The translations under genes were made by a program, and so were the position numbers. Positions 43,053-51,177 of a stretch of DNA of 64,000 nucleotides are shown here, piece after piece. Each line of letters begins with the position of its first letter. Position 1 is the stretch's first letter. Source of the stretch: Streptomyces acidiscabies (lineage in GTDB: Bacteria; Actinomycetota; Actinomycetes; Streptomycetales; Streptomycetaceae); the NCBI RefSeq assembly GCF_020010905.1, contig NZ_JAGJBY010000002.1, forward strand, positions 2,914,001 through 2,978,000, given 5' to 3'. A model generated the notes under the pieces. That model searched no databases, was not told the DNA's origin, and saw only the letters and a list, made by a program, of their open reading frames with translations.

Positions 43053-45968
43053 TTAGAGCACGCGCAGGGTCCAGCTCCAGTGATGGCAGCCCGTCGCGAC
43101 CAGGTAGGAGGGGAAGGTGTCGGGCCCGCACGAGGCGGTGCCGAGACCCCGGTGCGCCGCGTCGACGTGCACCACGCAGCCCGCGCGCGGCACGAGTTCG
43201 TCGTGGTGCGCCACCGCCGTCAGGTCGCCCGCGCGGTGGCGCGTGACGGAGACCTGGCGCGGGGAGTCCAGGGTGACGGCGAGCCCGGTGGCGTCCGGCG
43301 CGGACAGGGTGAAGCGCCGTACGCCGTGCCGGCCGCCGCTCTCCTGCGGGCGCAGGTACGGCGTGAACAACCGGTCGACAGGCTCCGCATGGTGGCCCAC
43401 GGGAGCACCGGCCGCGCGGTCCGGGTACGACTCCCAGGGACCCTGCCCGAACCACTCCAGCAGGTCGAGCCCGGGCACCGTCTCGAAGACCGAGCCGACG
43501 CGCGCCACGTCGTGGAACGCCTCGGGCACCTGGGCCGACTCGTCGACGTGGATGCCGCCCTCCACCGGCGTGAGGATCTGCCGGTGCCGTACGACACCCG
43601 TCGCGCCCGCGTACTCGGCGTCGACGATGACGACCGCGCCGTCCCGCTGCACCGACACCACCTTGCGCACCAGCCGGTCGAGCCCCCACGCCCGCCAGCG
43701 CGCCGCGATGCCGCCCAGCTCGTCGTTGTCGGTGGGCGCCCGCCACAGCGAGAGCACCGGTGCCGAGGTGAGCAGCGGATGGACGAGCAGACCGTCACCG
43801 TCGATCTCGACCCGGCCCTTGGGAGCCGGTGTCCCGGCGGCCGAGGGACCCCGCAGCCGCACCTGCGGCACGCAGAGCTCCGTCCCCGCAGGCGCCCACG
43901 GCAGCTCTTGTGCCGTCGTCACCCGCAGGGTCAGCCACGCCTCGCCGCCGTCCTGAGGCAGCGTGAACGGCACGGGTACGACACCGGAGTCACCCGGCGC
44001 CAGATCCGGCAGTTCTGCCACGGAGACGAGGTCGGTGCCGTCGGCGAGCGACAGCCGCCATTCGGCGTCCAGCCAGTCGAGACCCCGGAAGTGCTGGCGG
44101 TTGGAGACCACGAGATCGCCGTCGTCGTCCAGCTCCAGCCGGACCGGCGCCGCGATCTCCCGGTGCTCGAACAGCACCGGCTTCGGGGTCCGGTCCGGGA
44201 AGACGACGCCGTCCGCGATGAACGCGCCGTCGTGATCGGGTTCGCCGAAGTCACCGCCGTACGCCCAGCGGTGGCCGGGTCCGGCGACGCCGCTCTCGTA
44301 GAGCCCGGCGCCCCCACGCCCGGCCGGTCGTCCGTCGTTCACACGTTGGAGGATTCCGTGGTCCCAGAACTCCCAGATGAACCCGCCCTGAAGTCCAGGC
44401 GTTGACTCGATGGCGGACCAGTGGTCCGCGAGCGTGCCGTTGCTGTTGCCCATCGCGTGCGAGTACTCGCACCAGATCAGCGGCTTCGTCTGCGTCCCCG
44501 AGCGGGCGTGCGCGAGCACCTCGTCCAGCGAGGCGTACATCGGGCAGGCGATGTCGGAGGCGTCCGAGGCGGCGGCCCAGTCGAGCTTCGCGGCGCCCTC
44601 GTACTGAACCGGTCGAGTCGGGTCGTGCCGGCGCACCCATCCGGCCGCCGCGTCGTGGTTCGCCCCGTAGTCCGACTCGTTGCCCAGCGACCAGACGATC
44701 ACCGAGGGGTGGTTCTTGTCCCGCAGCACCATCCGCGAGACGCGGTCCACGAAAGCGCCCAGGTAGCGCGGGTCGTCGGCGATCTCGTGCGCGTGGTCGT
44801 GCGACTCGACGTTCGCCTCGTCGACGACATAGACGCCGAGTTCGTCGGCGAGGTCGTAGAACGCGGGGTCGTTCGGGTAGTGCGAGGTGCGGACCGCGTT
44901 GAAGTTGAACCGCTTCAGCAGGGCGAGATCGGCGCGCATGTCCTCGTACGACACCGTCCGGCCCGTCAGCGGGTGGAAGTCGTGCCGGTTCACCCCGCGC
45001 AGGAACACCCGCACGCCGTTGACCAGCAGATCCCGGCCGACGATCTCGACGTCCCTGAACCCCACCCGGTGCCGGGAGACGTCGGCCACCGAGCCGTCGG
45101 CGCGGTGCAGGCGGACGGCGAGGTCGTACAGCACCGGCGTCTCGGCGCTCCACGGCTGTACGCCAGTGACCTGGTGATTCAGGCGGACCTCGCCGAGGAA
45201 CGCGGAGACGCGGCCGTCCTCCTCGTTGAACCGGTCGAGTTCGGCGTCCTGGGTGAGGAGGACGCCGTTCAGCTCGCCGGTGACGTACCAGCCCTCCGGC
45301 AGCTCGCCCGAGGCGTGCCGCACCTTGCAGTCGACGCGCAGCGCCCCGTCGGCCGAGGCGCGCACGTCGACGTCGGCGAGGTGCAGGGGGTCGGTCGCGT
45401 ACAGAAGGACGGACCTCGTGATGCCCGCGTGCCACCACTGGTCCTGGTCCTCGATGTGCGAGACATCCGACCATTTGACGACCGTGAGGCGGACCAGGAC
45501 CCGCTCACCGGGACGCGCGAACTCCGTGATGTCGAAGTCGGCCGCGAGGTGCGAGTCCTTCGAGACGCCGACCGGACGGCCGTCCACGTGGACGAGGAGC
45601 ACGCTCTCGGCGGCGCCGACCTGGAGGGTGATCCGCTTGCCGGTCCACTCGGCCGGGACGTCCACGACCCGCTCGTACACACCCGTCGGATTCGCGGCCG
45701 GCACGGACGGCGGGACGTCCGGGAACGGCATCCGGACGTTGAGGTAGACCGGCAGGTCGTCCGTGTTCTGCATGGTCCAGGCGCCCGGCAGGGTCTGCGA
45801 GGACCAGGCGTCGCCGAGCGCCGCGTCCGGCGCCGGCAGGAGCTGGAAACGCCACTCGCCGTCCAGGGACAGGGCCCCAGTACGGCGGTCCACGGCGGAC
45901 ATGGGCGACCGCCCCCAGGAGGTCACCTCGGGTGACTCCCAGGGGCGGAGCGCGGACAGCGGGTCCAT
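43053..45968 (-). CDS. lacZ: Beta-galactosidase, GH2 (LacZ-type)
   Basis: 971 residues, the full five-domain LacZ length. The sugar-binding domain begins with LSLDGEWRFQLLP. The catalytic barrel has NVESHDHAH, the acid/base Glu in IVWSLGNESDYG and the nucleophile Glu in LIWCEYSHAMGN. The C-terminal beta-sandwich includes the LSLWRAPTDND and WFGQGPWESYPDR blocks. No signal peptide: it acts on imported oligosaccharides. ATG at 45968 overlaps the permease stop by one base (TGATG). It removes terminal beta-galactose. Confidence 0.93.
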   Translation of the reverse strand: MDPLSALRPWESPEVTSWGRSPMSAVDRRTGALSLDGEWRFQLLPAPDAALGDAWSSQTLPGAWTMQNTDDLPVYLNVRMPFPDVPPSVPAANPTGVYERVVDVPAEWTGKRITLQVGAAESVLLVHVDGRPVGVSKDSHLAADFDITEFARPGERVLVRLTVVKWSDVSHIEDQDQWWHAGITRSVLLYATDPLHLADVDVRASADGALRVDCKVRHASGELPEGWYVTGELNGVLLTQDAELDRFNEEDGRVSAFLGEVRLNHQVTGVQPWSAETPVLYDLAVRLHRADGSVADVSRHRVGFRDVEIVGRDLLVNGVRVFLRGVNRHDFHPLTGRTVSYEDMRADLALLKRFNFNAVRTSHYPNDPAFYDLADELGVYVVDEANVESHDHAHEIADDPRYLGAFVDRVSRMVLRDKNHPSVIVWSLGNESDYGANHDAAAGWVRRHDPTRPVQYEGAAKLDWAAASDASDIACPMYASLDEVLAHARSGTQTKPLIWCEYSHAMGNSNGTLADHWSAIESTPGLQGGFIWEFWDHGILQRVNDGRPAGRGGAGLYESGVAGPGHRWAYGGDFGEPDHDGAFIADGVVFPDRTPKPVLFEHREIAAPVRLELDDDGDLVVSNRQHFRGLDWLDAEWRLSLADGTDLVSVAELPDLAPGDSGVVPVPFTLPQDGGEAWLTLRVTTAQELPWAPAGTELCVPQVRLRGPSAAGTPAPKGRVEIDGDGLLVHPLLTSAPVLSLWRAPTDNDELGGIAARWRAWGLDRLVRKVVSVQRDGAVVIVDAEYAGATGVVRHRQILTPVEGGIHVDESAQVPEAFHDVARVGSVFETVPGLDLLEWFGQGPWESYPDRAAGAPVGHHAEPVDRLFTPYLRPQESGGRHGVRRFTLSAPDATGLAVTLDSPRQVSVTRHRAGDLTAVAHHDELVPRAGCVVHVDAAHRGLGTASCGPDTFPSYLVATGCHHWSWTLRVL

Positions 45969-46804
45969 CACTTGATGGCCCCCTTCGCGAGGTCTCCGAT
46001 GATCTGCCGGGCGCCGATCGCGAACACGATCAGCAGCGGGACGAGCGCGAGCAGCGCGCCGGTCATGACCATGCCGTAGTCCGTCGTACCGTGCGTGCCG
46101 TTGAGCTGCGACAACGCCACCTGGAGCGTCACGTTGTCCGGGTTGGTCAGCGCGATCAGCGGCCACGCGTAGTCGTTCCACTGGCCCATGAACGTGAAGA
46201 TCCCGAGGAACGCGAGCCCGGGGCGCACCACCGGGAGCGCGACGTGCCAGTACTGGCGCATGAAGTTCGCGCCGTCGATGCGCGAGGCGTCGAGCAGCTC
46301 GTCGTGGATCGCGCCCTGCATGTACTGGCGCATCCAGAAGATGCCGAACGCGTTCGCCGCCGCCGGGACGATCAGCGACGTCATCGACCCGATCCAGCCC
46401 AGCTTCGCCATGATCACGAACTGCGGGATCGCGGCGAGCTGCGCCGGGACCATGAAGATGACCATCATCAGCGCGAACAGCAGCCTGCGGCCCGGGAAGT
46501 GGAACTTCGCGAAGACGAACGCGGCCAGCGAGTCGAAGAACAGCACCAGCACCGTCACGCTGGTCGCGACCAGCAGCGAGTTCCCCATCGACCCGAAGAA
46601 GTCGATCGAGTCGAAGAGATTGCGGACGTTCTCCCCGAGGTGCGAGCCCGGCAGCAGCTTCGGCGGGTAGGAGAAGATCTCCGACGAGGTGTGGGTCGAC
46701 ATGATGACGGCCCAGTAGAACGGGAACGCCGACAGCAGCAGCCCGATGACCAGTACGGCGTGCAGCGCGATACCGCGCCTGCGGGAGCCCTTGATGGAAG
46801 ACAT
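45968..46804 (-). CDS. Carbohydrate ABC transporter permease, MalG type
   Basis: 278 residues with six membrane helices. The EAA-type loop reads DASRIDGANFMRQYWHVALPVVRPG, here split: DASRIDGANFMRQY then HVALPVVRPGLAF. The opening LHAVLVIGLLLSAFPFYWAV helix is typical of the MalG/UgpE group. The operon has no ATPase gene; Streptomyces sugar importers commonly share the ATPase MsiK encoded elsewhere. Twelve bases separate it from the partner permease gene. Confidence 0.9.
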   Translation of the reverse strand: MSSIKGSRRRGIALHAVLVIGLLLSAFPFYWAVIMSTHTSSEIFSYPPKLLPGSHLGENVRNLFDSIDFFGSMGNSLLVATSVTVLVLFFDSLAAFVFAKFHFPGRRLLFALMMVIFMVPAQLAAIPQFVIMAKLGWIGSMTSLIVPAAANAFGIFWMRQYMQGAIHDELLDASRIDGANFMRQYWHVALPVVRPGLAFLGIFTFMGQWNDYAWPLIALTNPDNVTLQVALSQLNGTHGTTDYGMVMTGALLALVPLLIVFAIGARQIIGDLAKGAIK

Positions 46805-46816
46805 GGCGCGCGGCTC

Positions 46817-47770
46817 CTAGTCCTCGCCCCGGCGCTGCACCAGGCGCCAGTTGACGATCGAGAAGATGATGACGACGAGGAAGATCCCCCACGCCACGGC
46901 GGCGCCGTAGCCGAAGTCGTTGTTGTCGAAGGTCTGCTGGAAGAAGTAGAGGACCATCGTCTGGCCCGAGTGCCCCGGACCGCCCGCGTACGTCGAGTCG
47001 TTGGCCGTCGACTGGAGCAGCACCTGCGGCTCCGAGAACGACTGGAGCCCGGTCACCGTCGAGACGACCAGCACGAACAGCAGCACCGGCCGCATCATCG
47101 GCAGCGTGATCCGGAAGAACGTCTGGAACGGGTTCGCCCCGTCGACCTTCGCCGCCTCGTACAGCTCGCCCGGGATCGTCTGGAGCCCGGCGAGGAAGAT
47201 GATCGCGTTGTAGCCGGTCCACTGCCAGGTCATCAGCGTCGCGATCGCGACCTTGATCCCCCACGGCGTGTTCAGCCACGCGATCTGGTCGAGCCCCACC
47301 GCCTGCAACAGGGCGTTCATCAGGCCGAAGTTGGTCGAGAACACCGACCCGAAGATGATCGCCACCGCGACCACCGACGTCACGTTCGGCAGGAAGTACG
47401 CGAACCGGTACACGTTCTTGAACCGCACGGCCGAGTTCAGCATCACGGCCGTCACCATCGCCAGGAAGATCATCGGGAACGTCGCGAGCGCCCAGATGAC
47501 GATCGTGTTCCCGATCGAGTTCCAGAAGTCCGTGTCCGAGATCAGGTACCGGTACTGCGCGAGCCCGGCCCACTCCATCGACCCGAGTCCGTCCCAGCGG
47601 TGGAACGAGACGTACAGCGAGAACCCGACGGGGATCAGGCCGAAGCCGAGGAACAACAGGTAGAAGGGGGAGATCGCGGCGTACAGATGCCAGTACTTGC
47701 GCCAGCCCTTCTTCGGCTGGACAGCCGTCGCTCTCTCGACGACGGGAGGCTTCTCCAGGGCGGTGGCCAT
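46817..47770 (-). CDS. Carbohydrate ABC transporter permease, MalF type
   Basis: 317 residues with six membrane helices after a ~25-residue cytoplasmic tail. Family blocks are AISPFYLLFLGFGLIPVGFS, FPMIFLAMVTAVMLNS and the EAA loop YEAAKVDGANPFQTFFRITL. ATG at 47770 overlaps the binding-protein stop by one base (TGATG). With the MalG partner it forms the membrane channel for an oligosaccharide importer. Confidence 0.9.
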   Translation of the reverse strand: MATALEKPPVVERATAVQPKKGWRKYWHLYAAISPFYLLFLGFGLIPVGFSLYVSFHRWDGLGSMEWAGLAQYRYLISDTDFWNSIGNTIVIWALATFPMIFLAMVTAVMLNSAVRFKNVYRFAYFLPNVTSVVAVAIIFGSVFSTNFGLMNALLQAVGLDQIAWLNTPWGIKVAIATLMTWQWTGYNAIIFLAGLQTIPGELYEAAKVDGANPFQTFFRITLPMMRPVLLFVLVVSTVTGLQSFSEPQVLLQSTANDSTYAGGPGHSGQTMVLYFFQQTFDNNDFGYGAAVAWGIFLVVIIFSIVNWRLVQRRGED

Positions 47771-49065
47771 CAGTAGCTCACCCCCAGGTGCTTCGCGATC
47801 CGGCGGCACTTGCTCATGGCGTCCTTCCAGGCCTGCTCGGGGTTCTTGCCGAGGACGCCGACGTTCTTGATCTCGTCCTTGAGGGGCTGGCCGAGCGCGA
47901 TGTCGAACGGGCTGTTGTAGGCCACCGGGATCTTCTGCGCGGCCGGACCGAAGACGTCCATGGTCACCTGCCCGCCGAAGAACGGGTCGGGCTCGGTCAG
48001 CTTCTTCATGCCGTACGACGCCGGGGTGGACGGGAACAGCCCCGCGTCCACGAACCCCTGCGCCTGGTTGTCGGCGTCCAGCAGCCAGGTGATGATCTCG
48101 AACGCCTTCTCCGGCTCCCGGCACTCCTTGGTGATCGCCAGGAACGACCCCCCGATGTTGGAGGGCCCGCCCGGACAGTTCGCCACCCGCCACTTGCCGG
48201 CCGTCTTCGGGACGCCCTGCTTGAGGTCGCTCGTCGACCAGGACGCGTTCAGGTTCGACGGCAGCTTGCCGTCCTCCTGCGCCGACAGCGCGTCCGGGGT
48301 GCCGCTGACGATGCTGGAGACGATCCCGCGCTTCTTCGCCTCCACCGCCCGCGCCCACGCCGTACGGACGTGGTCCTCGTCGCCGATGAAACGCCGGTCC
48401 TTGTCGACGTACTGCTTCGTGCCCTGGTTCATCGACATCGTGAAGACGCTGGTGATGTCGGTCAGCAGGAAGGTGCCGGGGAGCCGCTTCTTCAGCTGTT
48501 CACCGGCCGCGAAGAACTGCTCCCAGGTCGCGATCTCCCGTGACACGTCCGCCGGTTCGGACGGCAGGCCCGCCTTCGCGAACACGGCCGGCTGGTAGTA
48601 GTGCGCGACCGGACCGCAGTCGATGGGGAAGCCGATCATCGTCCCGTCGTCGGCGACCCCCTGGTCCCACTTCCACGACAGGTACTGGCTCTTCAGCTTG
48701 TCGGCGCCGAGCGTGCGCAGGTCCACGAACTGGTCCGCGTTCGGCAGGTAGGACGCCATGTCCTCGCCCTTGAGGCCCGCGATGTCGGGGATGTGGGCGC
48801 GACCGGCCATGGTCGTGATCAGCTTCGAGCGGTAGTAGCCGCCGATCTGGATCGCCTTCAGGTCGACCGCGGGGCCGTACCGCTTCTTGGCGTTCTTCAC
48901 GACGGTGTCGCTCAGGCCGCCGTTCCAGTACCACAGCACCATGGTGTTGCCGGTCGAACCGGCCGGTACCGCGCAACTGGACGCGAGGCCGCCCAGCGCA
49001 CCGGCGGCCCCGGTGGCCAGGCCCGCACGCAGCAAGCCTCTTCGTGAGAGCCGCACAGCTCCCAC
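47770..49065 (-). CDS. Extracellular sugar-binding lipoprotein of ABC importer
   Basis: 431 residues. The N-terminus combines a twin-arginine-like SRRGLLRAGLATG with a lipobox ending LASSC (lipidated Cys near 31). The mature protein has the MVLWYWNGGLSDTVVKNAKK start of family 1 extracellular binding proteins, with KAFEIITWLLDADNQAQGF near the end. GTG at 49065 is the longest choice; an in-frame GTG at 49056 sits too close to GGGAG. The preceding leader contains C-runs (see the repeat at 49094). Sugar specificity is unknown but neighbours suggest Gal/Man/Fuc oligosaccharides or a beta-glucoside. Confidence 0.88.
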   Translation of the reverse strand: MGAVRLSRRGLLRAGLATGAAGALGGLASSCAVPAGSTGNTMVLWYWNGGLSDTVVKNAKKRYGPAVDLKAIQIGGYYRSKLITTMAGRAHIPDIAGLKGEDMASYLPNADQFVDLRTLGADKLKSQYLSWKWDQGVADDGTMIGFPIDCGPVAHYYQPAVFAKAGLPSEPADVSREIATWEQFFAAGEQLKKRLPGTFLLTDITSVFTMSMNQGTKQYVDKDRRFIGDEDHVRTAWARAVEAKKRGIVSSIVSGTPDALSAQEDGKLPSNLNASWSTSDLKQGVPKTAGKWRVANCPGGPSNIGGSFLAITKECREPEKAFEIITWLLDADNQAQGFVDAGLFPSTPASYGMKKLTEPDPFFGGQVTMDVFGPAAQKIPVAYNSPFDIALGQPLKDEIKNVGVLGKNPEQAWKDAMSKCRRIAKHLGVSY

Positions 49066-49093
49066 CGCCTTTCGGATCTGTTCTGCACTACTC

Positions 49094-49165
49094 GGGGGTC
49101 TTAAGGGGGGATCTCAAGAGGGGGGTTTCAAGAGGGGGATCTCGTGGGGGGGGATCAAGGGGGGT
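49094..49165. repeat. G-run direct repeats in the pfkB to binding-protein leader
   Basis: Five runs of 5-8 G on the plus strand are spaced by short linkers (ATCTCAAGA, TTTCAAGA, ATCTCGT, ATCAA). They form imperfect tandem units of about 15 bases such as GGGGGGATCTCAAGA. In the minus-strand message these are C-runs just upstream of the binding-protein start. The pattern could form a G-quadruplex on the template strand or tune expression by slippage. Confidence 0.6.
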
Positions 49166-49190
49166 TCTCTGAAAGTGAGTTGATGGACCG

Positions 49191-50270
49191 TCAGTTCAGC
49201 CGCGCCGGAGGCGTCACCGGCGCGTACTGCACCGGCCGCCCCGGGTCGGCGGGCAGCCGGTCCGCCAGGAAGCCGTACGCGTGCCGCAGCCCGGGGTCCG
49301 TCACCGACCGCCACCAGCGGTCCACGCCGTACCAGCCCGGCGCCGCGAGCGCGCCGCCGTGGTGCTGTACGGAGAGCCCCGCGGCCAGTACCGCGAACTT
49401 GAGGCGCTCCTCCAGCGGCCACTCGCCGAGCGAGGCCGCGACGAAGCTCGCGCCGAACACGTCACCGGCGCCCGTCGCGTCCAGCACGTCCACCGGGAGC
49501 GCGGGGACCTCGGCGTACTCGCCGGTCGTCTGGTCCACGGCCACCGCGCCCTCGCCGCCGCGCGTGACGACCGCCACCGGCACCAGTTCGGTGAGCGTGC
49601 CGAGCGCGGCGACCGCGCTGTCCGTGCGGGTGTAGGCCATCGCCTCGCCCTCGTTCGGCAGGAACGCGTAGCACAGGGAGAGCTGGGTCAGCAGGTCCCG
49701 CGACCACTCCTGGGTGGGGTCCCAGCCGACGTCCGCGTACACCCGCGTGCCGTTCGCGGCGGCCTTCGCGATCCACTCGCGCGGCTCGGCCTCCAGGTGC
49801 ACCAGCGCGGTACGCGCGGCGGGCGGGGCGGCCATCAGCACGTCCTGCGAGTACGGGGGCTCCTGGCCGTGCGTGACGAGCGCGCGGTCGGCGATGGGGG
49901 TCCCCCCTGACCGAGCGAAGTCGAGATCTTGGGGGAGCGCGAGGGCCACCGTCACCGGGGTCGGCCAGTCCTTCGCGACCCGGGACAGGGTGAGGTCCAC
50001 GCCTTCCTGTCCGGCGATGACCTCCTGGCAGTACGCGCCGTAGAAGTCGTCGCCGAAGACCGTCGCGAGCTGCGTGCGCAGGCCGAAGCGGGAGGCGGCC
50101 ACCGCGAGGTTCGCGATGCCGCCGGGGCCGCAGCCCATCCCGGCCGTCCAGACCTCCTCGCCGGGCGTGGGCGGCTTGCCGAGACCCGTGAGGACGAGGT
50201 CGTAGAAGAGCAGACCGGTCAGCAGGACGTCGGGGCGGTCGTCGTCCACGGTGGTGTCGGTGTGGTCCAC
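49191..50270 (-). CDS. PfkB family carbohydrate kinase
   Basis: 359 residues. Motifs: GMGCGPGGIANLAVAASRFG near residue 47 (ribokinase signature 1) and DATGAGDVFGASFVA near residue 285 (signature 2, catalytic Asp in GAGD). GTG start at 50270. An atypical in-frame segment LPQDLDFARSGGTPI interrupts the alignment after VALA; it is coded by a palindromic repeat at 49895-49936 (separate entry). First gene of the minus-strand sugar operon and divergent from the DeoR gene. Substrate likely the sugar released by, or destined for, the GH4 enzyme (inference). Confidence 0.87.
   Translation of the reverse strand: MDHTDTTVDDDRPDVLLTGLLFYDLVLTGLGKPPTPGEEVWTAGMGCGPGGIANLAVAASRFGLRTQLATVFGDDFYGAYCQEVIAGQEGVDLTLSRVAKDWPTPVTVALALPQDLDFARSGGTPIADRALVTHGQEPPYSQDVLMAAPPAARTALVHLEAEPREWIAKAAANGTRVYADVGWDPTQEWSRDLLTQLSLCYAFLPNEGEAMAYTRTDSAVAALGTLTELVPVAVVTRGGEGAVAVDQTTGEYAEVPALPVDVLDATGAGDVFGASFVAASLGEWPLEERLKFAVLAAGLSVQHHGGALAAPGWYGVDRWWRSVTDPGLRHAYGFLADRLPADPGRPVQYAPVTPPARLN
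49895..49936. repeat. Streptomyces-type palindromic repeat inserted in the pfkB coding frame
   Basis: The segment starts TGGGGGTCCCCCC, passes through GACCGAGCGAAGTCGAG and ends TTGGGGGAG. This resembles the abundant short palindromic repeats of Streptomyces intergenic DNA (GGGGGTCCCCCC ... GAGCGAAG ... CTGGGGGAG). It is about 42 bp, a multiple of three, so the kinase frame is kept. Confidence 0.6.
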
Positions 50271-50290
50271 GGGGGTGGCGCCTCTCGTCG

Positions 50291-50334
50291 GAACGTTCGT
50301 CAGAACTGTTCACATTCGGTGCACGGAATCGTGC
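50291..50334. promoter_or_regulatory. Inverted repeats in the pfkB/deoR promoter interval
   Basis: GAACGTTC (50291-50298), GAACTGTTC (50303-50311) and GCACGGAATCGTGC (50321-50334, a 5-4-5 hairpin) are close together upstream of the pfkB start. They are candidate operator sites for the DeoR-type regulator or another repressor. Confidence 0.45.
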
Positions 50335-50391
50335 GCTCTCTTCCAGATCTGGTCAATAGTCGAGCAGAAATGAGCATGGATTTGATTGAAG

Positions 50392-51177
50392 ATGACGAGT
50401 AGTGTTCGTGTCGTGCTGGCAGAACGACGACATCAACTCATCCTCCGGGCCCTGCGCTCCGGCGGCCCCGCGGCTGTCACCGACCTCTCCGAGCAGCTCG
50501 GCGTGAGCCCCGCGACGATCCGGCGCGACCTGGTCAAGCTGGAGGAGGACGGGCTCCTGACCCGCGTCCACGGCGGCGCGGTCGCCGAGGAGGGCGACCA
50601 GCCCTTCGCCGAGGTCGCCGGGGTCCGCGTCGCCGAGAAGGACGCGATAGCCGCCCGCGCGGCGGCGATGATCGCGAACGGACAGTCGGTGCTGCTCGAC
50701 ATCGGCACCACCGCCTACCGGCTCGCCCGGCAGCTGCACGGCCGCCGCCTCACCGTCATCACCAGCAACCTCGTCGTCTACGAGGAACTGGCCGACGACG
50801 AGGGCATCGAACTGGTCCTGCTCGGCGGCGTGGTCCGCCGCGACTACCGCTCCCTGGTCGGCTTCCTCACCGAGGACAACCTCCGCCAGCTGCACGCCGA
50901 CTGGCTCTTCCTCGGCACCAGCGGAGTCCGCCCCGGCGGCCAGGTGATGGACACGACCGTCGTCGAGGTGCCGGTCAAACGCGCGATGATCAAGGCGAGC
51001 GACAAAGTCGTCCTCCTCGCCGACCGTGCCAAGTTCCCGGGCACGGGCATGGCGAAGGTCTGTGGTCCAGAAGATCTGGACGTGGTGGTGACGAACGCCC
51101 CGGTCGACCCGGTGACCCACTCCTCCCTGGCGGAGGCGGGCGCCGAGGTGATCGTGGCAGGAAAGGTTCAAGCGTGA
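50392..51177 (+). CDS. DeoR/GlpR family transcriptional regulator
   Basis: About 261 residues. The N-terminal winged helix shows AERRHQLILRALRSGGPAAVTDL ... EQLGVSPATIRRDLVKLEEDG with LTRVHGGAV, the DeoR signature (read in parts). The C-terminal sugar-phosphate-sensing domain has LDIGTTAYRLARQL, VITSNLVVYEEL and LADRAKFPG. Possible starts are TTG 50386, ATG 50392 and GTG 50413; none has a strong ribosome site. The GH4 start overlaps its stop (GTGA). It probably responds to a phosphorylated sugar and controls the divergent pfkB-ABC operon and its own operon. Confidence 0.87.
   Translation: MTSSVRVVLAERRHQLILRALRSGGPAAVTDLSEQLGVSPATIRRDLVKLEEDGLLTRVHGGAVAEEGDQPFAEVAGVRVAEKDAIAARAAAMIANGQSVLLDIGTTAYRLARQLHGRRLTVITSNLVVYEELADDEGIELVLLGGVVRRDYRSLVGFLTEDNLRQLHADWLFLGTSGVRPGGQVMDTTVVEVPVKRAMIKASDKVVLLADRAKFPGTGMAKVCGPEDLDVVVTNAPVDPVTHSSLAEAGAEVIVAGKVQA

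Noticed and set aside
49094..49165. Possible CRISPR array
   Set aside because: Units are about 15 bases, imperfect and without unique spacers of CRISPR length; no cas gene nearby.
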